Assembly (NCBI GenBank): GCA_003166955.1
Contig: PMUI01000023.1
Span: 1-34,414 of the forward strand
Origin: Acidobacterium sp.
Lineage (GTDB): Bacteria > Acidobacteriota > Terriglobia > Terriglobales > Acidobacteriaceae
Length of the DNA stretch: 34,414 nucleotides
Direction: 5' to 3'
How positions within the stretch are numbered: the first letter of the stretch is position 1; every line of letters begins with the position of its first letter. The notes below the pieces were generated by a model that saw nothing but the letters and a program-made list of their open reading frames with translations, was not told where the DNA came from and searched no databases. Position numbers and translations under genes: made by a program. Shown here one piece after another: positions 7,107-16,271 of the stretch.

Positions 7107-8207
7107 TCAGCAAATCCGAGGCAGTTGCTCCCCAAACAGCACATCCACCACCCGCGTCCCGCCCACACCGGTCCTCATCAGCACCATCCCCGCGTGCTGC
7201 GCGACGACTTCGCCAATTGCGCAGCTCTCCGCCCCAAGCGGATGCCCCCGCATCGCCCCGAGAACCCGATCCGCAATCTCCGGTGCAACCACAGCAACAA
7301 GTTTCCCCTCATTGGCCACGTACAGCGGATCGAGCCCCAGCATCTCGCACGCGCCGCGCACCGCATCCCGCACCGGAATCGCGCTCTCCTTCAGTACCAT
7401 CCCCACACGCGACCGCCCTGCAATCTCATTCAGCACCGTCGCCACGCCGCCCCGGGTCGGATCCCGCATCACCCGGAACCCATCCACCGCGCCCCCAGCC
7501 GCATCGAGCATCACGTCCACCAGCCCGTTCAGCGCGGCGCAGTCGCTCTCAAGAGCGCTCTCGAACTCCAGGTTTTCCCGTTGCGACAAAATCGTGATCC
7601 CGTGATCCCCGATATACCCGCTCAGCAGAATCTTGTCCCCCGTGCGCGCGCGATCTGCCGACATCCGCGTGCCGCGCTCCACCACGCCAATCCCCGTCGT
7701 CGTGATAAAAACCTTGTCGCCCTTGCCGCGATTTACCACCTTCGTATCGCCCGTCACCAGCTCCACGCCCGCACTCTGCGCCGAAGCCGCCATCGAATCC
7801 ACCACCCGCTCCAGCTCCGCCGCCGCCAGCCCCTCTTCCAGAATGAACGCCGCCGACAAATACAGCGGCCTGGCTCCGCCCATCGCCAGGTCGTTCACCG
7901 TCCCATTCACCGCCAGCGTCCCGATATTGCCGCCGGGAAAAAAGATCGGCGTCACCACAAACGAATCCGTCGTGAACGCCAGCCGAGTGCTCCCAATCTC
8001 CAGCACTGCCTGGTCGTCCATCTTCTCCAGTGTCGCGTTGCGAAACCGGCTGACGAAAACCTTCTCAATCAACTCGGCGGAAAGCTTCCCCCCGCTCCCG
8101 TGTCCCAGCACAATTTGCGGATGCTCGAAGATCGGCAGCGGGCACGACCCGAACGGCCCCAGCTCAGCGCTCGTCTCTTCGCGCTCTTCCACCTTGCCCG
8201 TGCTCAT
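7107..8207 (-). CDS. hypE: Hydrogenase maturation protein HypE
   Basis: HypE dehydrates the carbamoyl group placed on its C-terminal cysteine by HypF to a thiocyanate, supplying cyanide for the Fe(CN)2CO centre of [NiFe]-hydrogenases. The product has 366 residues and shows the AIRS/PurM-type ATP-binding fold: GHGSGGKLS near the N-terminus, [26 protein letters not shown] and MRDPTRGG. It ends in the diagnostic tail LPRIC, whose last residue is the modified cysteine. The ATG at 8207 overlaps the hypD stop by 4 bases (ATGA), implying translational coupling. An in-frame extension upstream to 8387 lies inside hypD and is not family-like. It is the last gene of hypC-hypD-hypE. Confidence 0.95.
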   Translation of the reverse strand: MSTGKVEEREETSAELGPFGSCPLPIFEHPQIVLGHGSGGKLSAELIEKVFVSRFRNATLEKMDDQAVLEIGSTRLAFTTDSFVVTPIFFPGGNIGTLAVNGTVNDLAMGGARPLYLSAAFILEEGLAAAELERVVDSMAASAQSAGVELVTGDTKVVNRGKGDKVFITTTGIGVVERGTRMSADRARTGDKILLSGYIGDHGITILSQRENLEFESALESDCAALNGLVDVMLDAAGGAVDGFRVMRDPTRGGVATVLNEIAGRSRVGMVLKESAIPVRDAVRGACEMLGLDPLYVANEGKLVAVVAPEIADRVLGAMRGHPLGAESCAIGEVVAQHAGMVLMRTGVGGTRVVDVLFGEQLPRIC

Positions 8208-9367
8208 TTCTGATCCCCGAGCGTCACCAGATCCGGGGTCCCCGACGCGCTTGCGCGGTGGAGTGTGAGATCCGCATCCTTCAAATGCCGCCCGTACGTG
8301 TAATAGGCCGCGCACGCGCCCTCCGCCGACACCATCGTTGCCCCCAGCGGATGCTGCGGCGTACACTCTCCCCCGAACGCCGGGCAATCATGCGGTTTCT
8401 TAATCCCCTGCAGAATCTGCCCTGCGATGCACACCTCCGGTTCCATCGTATCGATCGCCTCGACGCTGAACCGGTGCTCCGCGTCGAACTCCCGGAACTC
8501 CTCCCGCAGTTGAAATCCGCTCTGCGGAATCGTCCCCACTCCGCGCCATTTGCGGTCCCCCACTTCAAACACCCTCGCGATACGCTCCCGCGCCGGATGA
8601 TTCCCGCCCCGCGCCAGCACCCGCGAATACTGGTTCTCCACCTCCGCCCGCCCCTGCTCCAGCTGCTCGACCGTCATCAGCACGCCTTCCAGAATGTCCA
8701 GCGGCTCAAACCCTGTAATCACGATCGGCACACGAAACCGCGCCGCCAGCGGCTCGTACTCCGCATAGCCAACCACCGCACACACATGCCCCGGCCCCAA
8801 AAATCCCTGCACCCGATTCTGTGGCGAGCTCAGCACCGCCTCAATCGCTGGCGGCACCAGCACATGCGACACAAGCAGCGATACATTCTTCAGGTCCATC
8901 TGTTTCGCCTGCCAGGCCAGCATCGCGTTCGCCGGAGCCGTCGTCTCAAACCCGATCGCGAAAAACACCACCTGCTTCTCCGGATTCGCCTTCGCAATCT
9001 TCAGGCAATCCAGCGGCGAATAGACAACCCGCACATCGCCCCCCTGCGACTTGATGCGGAACAGATCTCCATCCGATCCCGGCACCCGCAACATATCGCC
9101 AAACGAGCAGAAGATCACCTCCGGCCGCCGCGCAATCGCATGCGCCTTATCGATCATCTCCAGCGGCGTCACGCACACCGGGCATCCCGGCCCGTGCACC
9201 AGTTCCACGCCCTTCGGCAGCAATTGATCGATCCCGTTCTTCACAATCGAATGCGTCTGCCCGCCGCAGACCTCCATAATCACCCACGGCTTCGTCTGCG
9301 CGCGCTTGATCCGTTCCACCAGCTTCGCCGCGATGGGCCCATCGCGATACTCATCCAGATACTTCAT
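8204..9367 (-). CDS. hypD: Hydrogenase maturation protein HypD
   Basis: HypD is an iron-sulfur protein that, with HypC, forms the scaffold on which the Fe(CN)2CO group of [NiFe]-hydrogenases is built. The product has 387 residues, a normal length. Conserved cysteine blocks are present: EVCGGQTH (Cys34), [11 protein letters not shown] (Cys62 and Cys65), and C-terminal cysteines in [19 protein letters not shown] and GACAAYY. The start ATG at 9367 overlaps the hypC stop by 4 bases, and the stop overlaps the hypE start in the same way, so the three genes form one coupled unit. The hydrogenase structural genes, hypA, hypB and hypF are not in this window. Confidence 0.96.
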   Translation of the reverse strand: MKYLDEYRDGPIAAKLVERIKRAQTKPWVIMEVCGGQTHSIVKNGIDQLLPKGVELVHGPGCPVCVTPLEMIDKAHAIARRPEVIFCSFGDMLRVPGSDGDLFRIKSQGGDVRVVYSPLDCLKIAKANPEKQVVFFAIGFETTAPANAMLAWQAKQMDLKNVSLLVSHVLVPPAIEAVLSSPQNRVQGFLGPGHVCAVVGYAEYEPLAARFRVPIVITGFEPLDILEGVLMTVEQLEQGRAEVENQYSRVLARGGNHPARERIARVFEVGDRKWRGVGTIPQSGFQLREEFREFDAEHRFSVEAIDTMEPEVCIAGQILQGIKKPHDCPAFGGECTPQHPLGATMVSAEGACAAYYTYGRHLKDADLTLHRASASGTPDLVTLGDQK

Positions 9368-9651
9368 ACGCCGCTCCCTGAACGGGATCCGGCGCTCTCC
9401 TCGACCTCCGGCACCTCCAGCTCACCCAGCTGATCCAGCTCCGCCAGCGCCTCATACGTCCGCCGCGCTTCCTCTTCATCCACGCGGCTGATCGCGAACC
9501 CCACATGCACCAGCACATACTCGCCCACCTGCGTCTCCGGCACGTAATCCAGACACGCCTCCCTCGTCACGCCGCCAAACTGCACGCGCCCCATGTGCAT
9601 GCCTTCGTTCGTGAAAATTTCGACTACCTTGCCAGGTATCGCCAGACACAT
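9364..9651 (-). CDS. hypC: Hydrogenase assembly chaperone HypC/HybG
   Basis: HypC is a small chaperone that binds HypD and the hydrogenase large-subunit precursor and carries the iron centre between them. The product has 95 residues and begins [12 protein letters not shown]; the cysteine at position 2, exposed after removal of Met1, is the essential ligand. The ATG at 9651 was chosen because Met-Cys-Leu-Ala at the N-terminus is invariant in the family; upstream in-frame codons are therefore not translated. An acidic tail after residue 75 is longer than in E. coli HypC. It is the first gene of the hypCDE unit, 141 bases after the glpK stop. Confidence 0.93.
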   Translation of the reverse strand: MCLAIPGKVVEIFTNEGMHMGRVQFGGVTREACLDYVPETQVGEYVLVHVGFAISRVDEEEARRTYEALAELDQLGELEVPEVEESAGSRSGSGV

Positions 9652-9792
9652 CGCATCCTGCTCCTGAATTTCTTCCGGCCGGGGGTATGGGACATCGAAA
9701 ATCCTTCGCCCGGAGAACTCATGATAGTCCTCCACCGATACCCCTGGCTGGTGAGATGCATCACAGCGCAGATTCAGCGTTTCACCCCAACT

Positions 9793-11280
9793 TCATGCCC
9801 GATTCCAGCCTTTCGCCCGCTCCACCGCCTCCCGCCAGCGCCCATACCGCTGCTCCATCTGCCCGCGGTCCGCCCGCGCCTCGAACACCGAGCCCCCGCG
9901 CGTCTGCGCAATCTCATCCACGTTGTTCCAGAAACCCACCGCCAGCCCTGCCAGATACGCCGCTCCCTGCGCCGTCGACTCCAGCACCGCCGGCCGATGC
10001 ACTCTGATCCCCAGCAAGTCCGCCTGAAACTGCATCAGCAAATCGTTCGCCGCCGCCCCGCCATCCACCCGCAGCTCGCGGCATGGAATCCCCGTGTCCG
10101 CATCCATCGCCTTCAGCACATCCGCCACCTGGAACGCGATGCTCTCAATCGCCGCCCGCGCCATGTGCCCAATCCCCGTATCGCGCCCAATTCCGATGAT
10201 CATCCCCGCGGCATAAGGATCCCAGTGCGGCGCGCCCAGCCCGGTGAACGCCGGCACAAACACCACGCCACCCGCATCCTCCACGCTCGCCGCAATCCCC
10301 TCCACGTCCGGAGCAAACGAGAAAAACCGCATCTTGTCCCGCAGCCACTGCACTACCGCCCCGCCAATAAAAATGCTCCCCTCGAGCGCATACTCCGGCT
10401 TCCGCGCCGTACTGCAAGCTAAGGTCGTCACCAGCCGCTGCCCCGACAACCGAAACTCCCGGCCAATATTCTGCAGTAAAAAGCATCCCGTTCCGTACGT
10501 GCATTTCGCATCGCCGGGCTTGGTACAAAGCTGTCCAAACAGCGCTGCCTGTTGATCCCCCGCGATCCCCGCAATCGGCACATCCACGGGACCCAGCTGT
10601 GCCGTCACCCGGCCCACTTCTTCCGACGACCAAACCACCTCCGGCATCATGTTTGCCGGAATCCCAAAAATCCGCAGCAACTCCTCGTCCCAGCGGTCTT
10701 CGACGATGTTGTACACGAGCGTCCGCGAAGCATTCGTCCGATCCGTGACGTGCCGCTTCCCATTCGTCAGATTCCAGATCAGCCAGCTGTCCACTGTCCC
10801 AAACGCCAGGTCGCCCCGCTCCGCCCTCGCCCGAACCCCATCGACGTTGTCCAGAATCCACGCAATCTTCGTCGCCGAAAAATACGGATCGAGCAGCAGC
10901 CCTGTCTTCGCACGAATCGTCTCCTCAACGCCCTCCTCGCGCAACCGCGAACACATCGGCGCCGTCCGCCGATCCTGCCACACGATGGCGTTCGACACCG
11001 GCTTGCCCGTCGTCCGATCCCACACGATCGTCGTTTCCCGCTGGTTCGCGATCCCCAGCGCCACCACATCGCGCGGCGTCGCCCCGGCCATGCCAAGCAC
11101 CTCCACCGCGGCGCTCAGTTGCGACGTCAGAATCTCGACAGGATCGTGCTCCACCCATCCAGGCGCGGGAAAAATCTGCGCAAATTCATGCTGCGCCAAC
11201 CCCGCCACCCGCCCCTGCTTGTCAAAAAGAATCGCCCGCGAGCTGGTCGTGCCCTGATCGAGCGCAAGTACATAAGCCAT
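9793..11280 (-). CDS. glpK: Glycerol kinase
   Basis: Glycerol kinase makes sn-glycerol 3-phosphate from glycerol and ATP in the cytoplasm, feeding phospholipid synthesis and glycolysis. The product has 495 residues, typical of the FGGY family. Seen: the N-terminal phosphate loop [15 protein letters not shown], the block [17 protein letters not shown], the substrate-region segment VWQDRRTA, the ATP-site block GTGCFLL, and the C-terminal [15 protein letters not shown]. The ATG at 11280 begins [13 protein letters not shown]; an in-frame TTG five codons earlier is unlikely. It lies upstream of hypC on the same strand, but the 141-base gap and lack of functional link make a shared operon uncertain. 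No glpF or glpD is adjacent. Confidence 0.95.
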   Translation of the reverse strand: MAYVLALDQGTTSSRAILFDKQGRVAGLAQHEFAQIFPAPGWVEHDPVEILTSQLSAAVEVLGMAGATPRDVVALGIANQRETTIVWDRTTGKPVSNAIVWQDRRTAPMCSRLREEGVEETIRAKTGLLLDPYFSATKIAWILDNVDGVRARAERGDLAFGTVDSWLIWNLTNGKRHVTDRTNASRTLVYNIVEDRWDEELLRIFGIPANMMPEVVWSSEEVGRVTAQLGPVDVPIAGIAGDQQAALFGQLCTKPGDAKCTYGTGCFLLQNIGREFRLSGQRLVTTLACSTARKPEYALEGSIFIGGAVVQWLRDKMRFFSFAPDVEGIAASVEDAGGVVFVPAFTGLGAPHWDPYAAGMIIGIGRDTGIGHMARAAIESIAFQVADVLKAMDADTGIPCRELRVDGGAAANDLLMQFQADLLGIRVHRPAVLESTAQGAAYLAGLAVGFWNNVDEIAQTRGGSVFEARADRGQMEQRYGRWREAVERAKGWNRA

Positions 11281-11366
11281 GGTCTTCACCCGCAACAGAA
11301 TAGCGGTTCATTGGAAATCTGGCTTTGAAACACATCAGGTGCCGCGGCAGCGGCGCGACGGAGAAA

Positions 11367-11420
11367 GCGCCGGGTTTCAACCCGGCGGAAGGGCGCTGGA
11401 GAACTTCAGGGCTTCAGCCC
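11367..11420. repeat. REP-like double hairpin between glpK and alaS
   Basis: There are two perfect hairpins. CGCCGGGTT (11368-11376) pairs with AACCCGGCG (11379-11387), and GGGCT (11409-11413) pairs with AGCCC (11416-11420). Both centre on the dinucleotide TC and share the form GGG-N-TTCA-N-CCC, so they look like two members of one extragenic palindrome family. No T-run follows on either strand. Confidence 0.55.
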
Positions 11421-11527
11421 CGGTAGGATTGGGAAAAGGCGGGCCCGAAACCCCCAACAAAGCAGCCTCAGGAAGTCATTCTCCGCGTCCTCTGTCCCCT
11501 CTGTGGTGAGAGCAGTGCCCGACCGAC

Positions 11528-11550
11528 CTAATCCCTAAACTCTAAACTCT
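11528..11550 (-). repeat. Short 3'-end repeat after alaS
   Basis: A 23-base AT-rich motif (core taaactctaaactct on the plus strand) sits 4 bases beyond the alaS stop codon. A copy with one mismatch lies at 17434-17456 across the ctaG stop. Inside it the 7-mer ctaaact is tandemly repeated. It may be part of a mobile or recombinational repeat family at gene ends. Confidence 0.5.
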
Positions 11551-11554
11551 GTCC

Positions 11555-14332
11555 TTACCCCACCAGCCCCTTCACCACATCCGCCGCGCTCTTGAGCGCC
11601 GCATCCAGCTGCCCGGCGTCCTTGCCGCCGGCCTCCGCCATGTCAGGACGACCACCGCCCGACCCGCCCACCATCTTCGCAATCGGCGCAATCACTTTCC
11701 CCGCCGGCACCTTGCCGATCAGGTCCTTCGTCACGCCCACAATCAGCGCCACCTTCCCCTCATCCTGCGCGCCACCCAGCACCACGACCCCCGACCCCAG
11801 CTTGTTCCGCAAATTGTCAACCAGCGTCCGCATCTGTCCGCGGTCGAGCCCGTCCACCCGCTGCGCCAGCACCTTGAATCCAGCAACCTCGACCGCCTGA
11901 TCCGTCGCCCCCGAAACCCGCAACGCCGCCGATTTCATCCGAGCCTCATCCAACTCCCGCCGCAGCTTCTTCAACTCCTCTTCCTGCGCGGAAAGCCGCT
12001 GCCGCAGTGCATCTGCCGGAGCCACATCGGCCGGCCCCAGTTGCGAAGCAATCTGCGCGACCTGAAAATCTTTCCGAAATTCATTCAGCGCGCCCAGCCC
12101 CGTCACCGCCTCCACTCTCCGGACGCCGGACGACACCGATCCCTCGCCCAACAGCTTCACCACGCCAATTTCGCCCGTCGCCCCCGTGTGCGTGCCTCCG
12201 CAAAGCTCCGTCGAAAAGTCCCCAATCCGCACGACGCGCACTCGCTCGCCATACTTCTCGCCGAACAGCGCCATCGCGTGATACTCATTCACCGCCACGT
12301 CGATGGGCACATCCTCCAGCGTCTCCACCTTCGTGTTCCCCAGCGTCTCCTTATTAATGATGTCCTCGATATCCTGCAGCTCCTCATCGGCGATCCCCGC
12401 AAAATGCGAAAAATCGAACCGCAGCCGATTCGGTTCCACCAGCGACCCCGCCTGCTTCACGTGCGTCCCCAGCACCTCGCGCAGCGCAGCATGCAGCAAA
12501 TGCGTCCCCGTATGATTCCGCCGCGTCGCGTTCCGGAAGCCGGCATCCACGACGGTATCGACTCGGTCGCCGACGGCGAGTCCCTGCCGCAAAATCGCCC
12601 GATGCGCAAACACCCCCTGCACCGGCTTCGTGCACCCGCTCACATCGGCGACCACCGAATTGTGATCGTCACTCATCAGCCAGCCTGTGTCGCCAATCTG
12701 CCCGCCCGAATCCGCGTAGAAGCTCGTCCGATCCAGCACAATCTCGACCGCATCGCCCGCCTGCGCCGCCGGAACCCCCAGGCCGTCCTTCACAATCGCC
12801 AGCACCTCGGCCCCATCCACCCGCAGCTGTCGATATCCATCGAAAGTCGTCTTCGGCAAATCGCGAAACGCCGGACTCGCCGACTTCTGCGATCCGCCCT
12901 TCCATGAAGCCCGCGCCCGCGCCTGCTCCTCCGCCCGAGCCGCCTCAAATCCCGGGAGATCAAATTGAACGCCTGCATCCCGCGCAGCATCCATCATGAA
13001 GTCGAGTGGGAGACCGAATGTTTCATAAAGGTGGAACGCGTCGCGGCCATCGAGCTTGCCGCTGCGAATAGACTCGTCGAGTCGAGCGGAACCGATTTCC
13101 AGCACCCGGGCAAACTGCGTCTCCTCAGCCTCCACCACCTTCGCCACGCGCTCAGCGCTCTCCTTCAGCTCCGGATACGCATCCGCCATCTCATCCCGCA
13201 CCGCGTAAACCATCTGAACCATGAACGGCTTTTCCTGCCCCAGCAGCCGTCCGTGACGAATCCCTCGGCGGAGGATTTTGCGAAGCACGTAGCCACGGCC
13301 TTCGTTCGACGGCAGAACACCGCCGTTAATGAGGAAAGTCGAGGCGCGGGCGTGATCTGCAATGATGCGCAGGCTAGCACCTGCCCGCTCCTGTTTTCGA
13401 GCATGAGCTCGCATCATTTCGTCGCCGGACGGTGCGCCCATTCCAGGCTTACCAACCGAGTAAGGCAAATCCGTTAGCTCTACAGCTCTCGCAATCAGCG
13501 GAGTGAATAAATCGGTATCGAAGTTCGAGATCTTCCCCTGCAAAACCGCCGCCACCCGCTCCAAACCCATCCCCGTATCAATTGAAGGCTTCGGTAGCGG
13601 AGTCAGCGTGTAGTCCGTCGCCAAGCCTTTAGCATCGGTCACTGCGGCCCGGTCGAACTGCATAAACACCAAATTCCAAATCTCTACATACCGCGCCTCA
13701 TCCTCCCCAAACGGCCGATCCACCCCCGGAGTCTCCGCAGCCTCCAGCCCCATGTCGTAAAAAATCTCCGAACATGGCCCGCAAGGCCCCGTATCGCCCA
13801 TCTGCCAGAAGTTGTCCTTGCGCCCGTAGGTGAAGATGCGCTCCTTAGGAACGCCCACGTCCATCCACAAACGCTCCGCCTCGTCGTCCCGCGGAACCTC
13901 CGCGTCCCCTTCGAAAATCGTCACGTACAGCCGGTCCTTCGAAATCCCAAACCACTCCGGTGACGTCACCAGCTCCCACGCATACGCAATCGCATCCTTC
14001 TTGAAGTAGTCGCCAAAGCTGAAATTGCCCAGCATCTCGAAGAAGGTATGGTGCCGCCGCGTGAACCCCACATTTTCCAGGTCATTGTGCTTCCCGCCCG
14101 CGCGCACACACTTCTGCGACGTCGTGGCCCGCGAGTAGTCCCGCTTCTCCAGCCCCAGAAACACATCCTTGAATTGATTCATCCCCGCATTCGTGAACAG
14201 CAGCGTGGGATCGTTGGCAGGCACCAGCGACGACGAGTGCACCCGCCGGTGGCCCTTCGTCTCAAAAAACCTCAGGAACATCTCGCGGATCGCCGACCCG
14301 CTCCACTGACCAGATTGCTTACCAGAAGGCAT
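11555..14332 (-). CDS. alaS: Alanyl-tRNA synthetase
   Basis: AlaS charges tRNA-Ala in the cytoplasm and hydrolyses mischarged Ser- or Gly-tRNA-Ala. The product has 925 residues and all expected parts in order: the class II catalytic core (about 1-250; [35 protein letters not shown] near 180-195), the tRNA-recognition domain (250-460), and the editing domain with zinc ligands HTGTH (607-611) and C-x3-H in ELCGGTH (711-715). The C-Ala domain carries a coiled-coil ([19 protein letters not shown]) and the glycine-rich [15 protein letters not shown]. The ATG at 14332 was chosen over an in-frame upstream start because [20 protein letters not shown] is the natural family beginning. A homologous N-terminal [13 protein letters not shown] helix follows directly. 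Confidence 0.97.
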   Translation of the reverse strand: MPSGKQSGQWSGSAIREMFLRFFETKGHRRVHSSSLVPANDPTLLFTNAGMNQFKDVFLGLEKRDYSRATTSQKCVRAGGKHNDLENVGFTRRHHTFFEMLGNFSFGDYFKKDAIAYAWELVTSPEWFGISKDRLYVTIFEGDAEVPRDDEAERLWMDVGVPKERIFTYGRKDNFWQMGDTGPCGPCSEIFYDMGLEAAETPGVDRPFGEDEARYVEIWNLVFMQFDRAAVTDAKGLATDYTLTPLPKPSIDTGMGLERVAAVLQGKISNFDTDLFTPLIARAVELTDLPYSVGKPGMGAPSGDEMMRAHARKQERAGASLRIIADHARASTFLINGGVLPSNEGRGYVLRKILRRGIRHGRLLGQEKPFMVQMVYAVRDEMADAYPELKESAERVAKVVEAEETQFARVLEIGSARLDESIRSGKLDGRDAFHLYETFGLPLDFMMDAARDAGVQFDLPGFEAARAEEQARARASWKGGSQKSASPAFRDLPKTTFDGYRQLRVDGAEVLAIVKDGLGVPAAQAGDAVEIVLDRTSFYADSGGQIGDTGWLMSDDHNSVVADVSGCTKPVQGVFAHRAILRQGLAVGDRVDTVVDAGFRNATRRNHTGTHLLHAALREVLGTHVKQAGSLVEPNRLRFDFSHFAGIADEELQDIEDIINKETLGNTKVETLEDVPIDVAVNEYHAMALFGEKYGERVRVVRIGDFSTELCGGTHTGATGEIGVVKLLGEGSVSSGVRRVEAVTGLGALNEFRKDFQVAQIASQLGPADVAPADALRQRLSAQEEELKKLRRELDEARMKSAALRVSGATDQAVEVAGFKVLAQRVDGLDRGQMRTLVDNLRNKLGSGVVVLGGAQDEGKVALIVGVTKDLIGKVPAGKVIAPIAKMVGGSGGGRPDMAEAGGKDAGQLDAALKSAADVVKGLVG

Positions 14333-14403
14333 ACATCCCGAGTTTACCGGACCACCCACCCATCCCAGTAACTGCGAACCGGCGCTCGGCGCACATCCGC
14401 TAC

Positions 14404-14430
14404 TGGCTACCGGCTACAGGCTACGGGCTG
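14404..14430. repeat. Heptamer tandem repeat
   Basis: Four near-copies of a 7-base unit of the type (t/c/a)ggctac stand in a row between the alaS start and the anti-sigma gene stop. They are non-coding. Confidence 0.45.
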
Positions 14431-14435
14431 GTCCC

Positions 14436-15218
14436 TCACTCGCCCACGCCCACCAGCACCTTCGGCCCCGTCGGCCACGGCATGCCGCCCTCCGGCTCCT
14501 CCGTCACGGCAAATGCCTTCGCCTCCATCCCTGGCGTCACATGCATCGTCATCGGCTCCGTCCACTCGCCGCCAAATACGCGCAGCGGCATCGGCTTGCC
14601 CTCCATCGGCACTAGCCACAGCTGATAGCTCTTCCCCGTGGGCGGAGCCGGCAGCCACCCGGCGCACGCCACCATCCCTGTCTTTGCGTTGTAGAGCACA
14701 CCCCCGTGACCCTCCATGCCCGGCATCGGCATCAGCGCCACGCGCTTGGTCCCCGGCATCTCCAGCAGCTTATTCGTCTCCTCCGACGCTCTCGCAATCT
14801 CCAGTGACCGGTTCTGCGCAAGCGCCAGCTGCCCCTCCAGCTCCCGAATCCGCCGGCTGTCCCGCACATCCTTCATCCAGATTCCCGCCGCCAGCGCCGC
14901 AAACAACACCGCAGCCACGCCAAACGCCGGCGTCAGCCACGCAAATCCTCGCACCCGCTCCGGCCTCGCCCCAGCCCGTCCCGCCTCCGGAACCCGCTCC
15001 GCCCGCACCCTCCGCAGCAGCGCCTCTTTCACCCGCGTAGGAGGAGCCGCCGCGGGCGCAGACAGCCCCAGCAGCGCCACCCGCCGCCGCGCCTCGTCCA
15101 CTGCGCGCGCACACGCCGAGCATGAGCGCACGTGTGCCTCCAGCTCCTGCATCTCCGCACCGTCGAGCGCCCCTAAGGCGTAGAGGTCAGAGTCTTCCGG
15201 ATTGACGTGTCGATTCAT
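14436..15218 (-). CDS. Anti-sigma factor, zinc-finger plus RskA-like domain
   Basis: This is the membrane-bound inhibitor of the ECF sigma factor encoded just upstream. The 260-residue product has an N-terminal cytoplasmic anti-sigma zinc domain with H-x3-C-x2-C (His29, Cys33, Cys36 in AHVRSCSACAR) and one membrane helix (about 92-115, LTPAFGVAAVLFAALAAGIW). A short coiled coil (RIRELEGQLALAQNRSLEIA) follows, then a C-terminal extracytoplasmic RskA-type domain (YQLWLVPMEGKPMPLRVF; TEEPEGGMPWPTGP). The ATG at 15218 lies inside the sigma gene, overlapping its end by 32 bases, so the two are translationally coupled. In the family, proteolysis of the anti-sigma releases the sigma factor; the signal sensed here cannot be read from the sequence. 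Confidence 0.88.
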   Translation of the reverse strand: MNRHVNPEDSDLYALGALDGAEMQELEAHVRSCSACARAVDEARRRVALLGLSAPAAAPPTRVKEALLRRVRAERVPEAGRAGARPERVRGFAWLTPAFGVAAVLFAALAAGIWMKDVRDSRRIRELEGQLALAQNRSLEIARASEETNKLLEMPGTKRVALMPMPGMEGHGGVLYNAKTGMVACAGWLPAPPTGKSYQLWLVPMEGKPMPLRVFGGEWTEPMTMHVTPGMEAKAFAVTEEPEGGMPWPTGPKVLVGVGE

Positions 15219-15774
15219 CGTCAAATAATTGCTTCAGCGTTTGCATCGCGGCCCGTACTCTCGACTTCACCGTTCCCAGCGGACACTTCGTCCGTTCCGC
15301 AATCTCCGTCTGTGTCATCCCCTCAAAATAAGCCAGCTCCACCGCCTCCCGTTGTTCCGGCGGCAGAGCTTCCATGGCCCCTCGTAGTCGTTGCATCAAT
15401 TGCGCCCGCGCCGCCTCATCCTCCAGATTCCCGGACGAAGGCACCGCCTCGATGGAAAATTCTTCAGAATCCGCGAGTATCTCGCGCCGCTCCTTGCCCC
15501 GCAGCCGCGACAGCGCCCGGTTCCGCCCAATCACCAGCAGCCATGCCGGCAGCGATCCGCGGCTCGCATCGAAGCGCGCAGCCCCGCGCCATAGCTGCAG
15601 AAATAAATCCTGCAGCACCTCTTCCGCCGCGCTCGTGTCCCGCAAGATGCGCACCAGCATGGCGAACAGCAAGCCCGCATAGCGATCGTAGAGCGCTTCC
15701 AGCGCGCCTTCGTCTCCCGCCATGATTCGCTCGACCAGCGCCGAGTCCGGAACATGCTGCATGGGCGCAGTCAT
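15187..15774 (-). CDS. RNA polymerase ECF-type sigma factor (SigK-like)
   Basis: The 195-residue product is a group IV sigma factor. Region 2 is at about 20-85 (LYDRYAGLLFAMLVRILRD, AAEEVLQDLFLQLW, the -10 recognition segment). Region 4 is at about 128-185 with the helix-turn-helix MTQTEIAERTKCPLGTVKSR that reads the -35. A variable acidic linker separates them, and no sigma 1.1 or region 3 is present. The ATG at 15774 is preceded by GAGG at a 4-5 base distance; Met5 is an alternative start. The downstream RskA-like anti-sigma overlaps it, the usual SigK-RskA arrangement, and such pairs are often self-regulated. Target genes cannot be named from this window. Confidence 0.92.
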   Translation of the reverse strand: MTAPMQHVPDSALVERIMAGDEGALEALYDRYAGLLFAMLVRILRDTSAAEEVLQDLFLQLWRGAARFDASRGSLPAWLLVIGRNRALSRLRGKERREILADSEEFSIEAVPSSGNLEDEAARAQLMQRLRGAMEALPPEQREAVELAYFEGMTQTEIAERTKCPLGTVKSRVRAAMQTLKQLFDDESTRQSGRL

Positions 15775-16271
15775 GGCGCCTCGCTTCGGCTACTCATTCG
15801 TCTCTGGAATGAATACGCAAATCCAGGGCCGGGCGGATTGCCCCTGGCGCCGGCAAACCGCTGCACGCGACGGTCCCCGGCTCCCGGTTCGGCCTGGCCG
15901 AACCTCGCACCATCATGAACCCGCGCCGCCGCCCGTCTCTTCATTTCCCCCTGGTATTTCCCCTCAGTCCAATCCGATTCTACCTGGCCCGCGTACAACA
16001 AACAGCACCCTCCCCTCTCCCCCCGCGATCACCCCCCGATTCCCCCTCCGTCTAATCCCTTACCTGACCCTCTAACCCGGGGTCGGGTCGTTAACCATTT
16101 CCTCCCCCAATGGGCTGGCCCCTGGCGCCAGCCCACTTTTTCCTCGGCCCGCCCCCCCACGCCCGCCCCGTTCATTTACTCCGAATTCACCATGGAAGCT
16201 GCTACACTCCTCCGCATCCCCACAGCTCCCCAGGCTGTCAGCACCCAATTCCAAATCCCCGGAGAACACCC
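15775..16271. other. Intergenic region between sigma gene and methyltransferase gene
   Basis: This 497-base gap separates divergent genes. It is pyrimidine-rich on the plus strand (about 15945-16075), and no frame in it looks coding. It holds a terminator-like hairpin at 16111-16145. The 12-mer gcccctggcgcc appears twice (about 15839-15850 and 16117-16128). I could not place confident promoters for either flanking gene. Confidence 0.5.
16111..16145 (+). terminator. Terminator-like hairpin upstream of the methyltransferase
   Basis: TGGGCTGG (16111-16118) pairs perfectly with CCAGCCCA (16128-16135), and CTTTTTCC follows. On the plus strand this has the form of an intrinsic terminator, but no plus-strand gene ends here. 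It is 127 bases before the methyltransferase start, so it could be a leader attenuator or end a short leader RNA. Confidence 0.5.

Noticed and set aside
8258-9433. 391-codon plus-strand frame opposite hypD
   Set aside because: Arg/His/Leu-rich shadow. The minus-strand product is an unmistakable HypD with coupled neighbours.
14404-14430. Transcription attenuator before alaS
   Set aside because: It is a simple heptamer tandem repeat with no stem or T-run.
15771-16001. Short minus-strand frame upstream of the ECF sigma gene
   Set aside because: No ribosome-binding site and an Arg/Gly-rich composition. It lies in a pyrimidine-rich non-coding gap.
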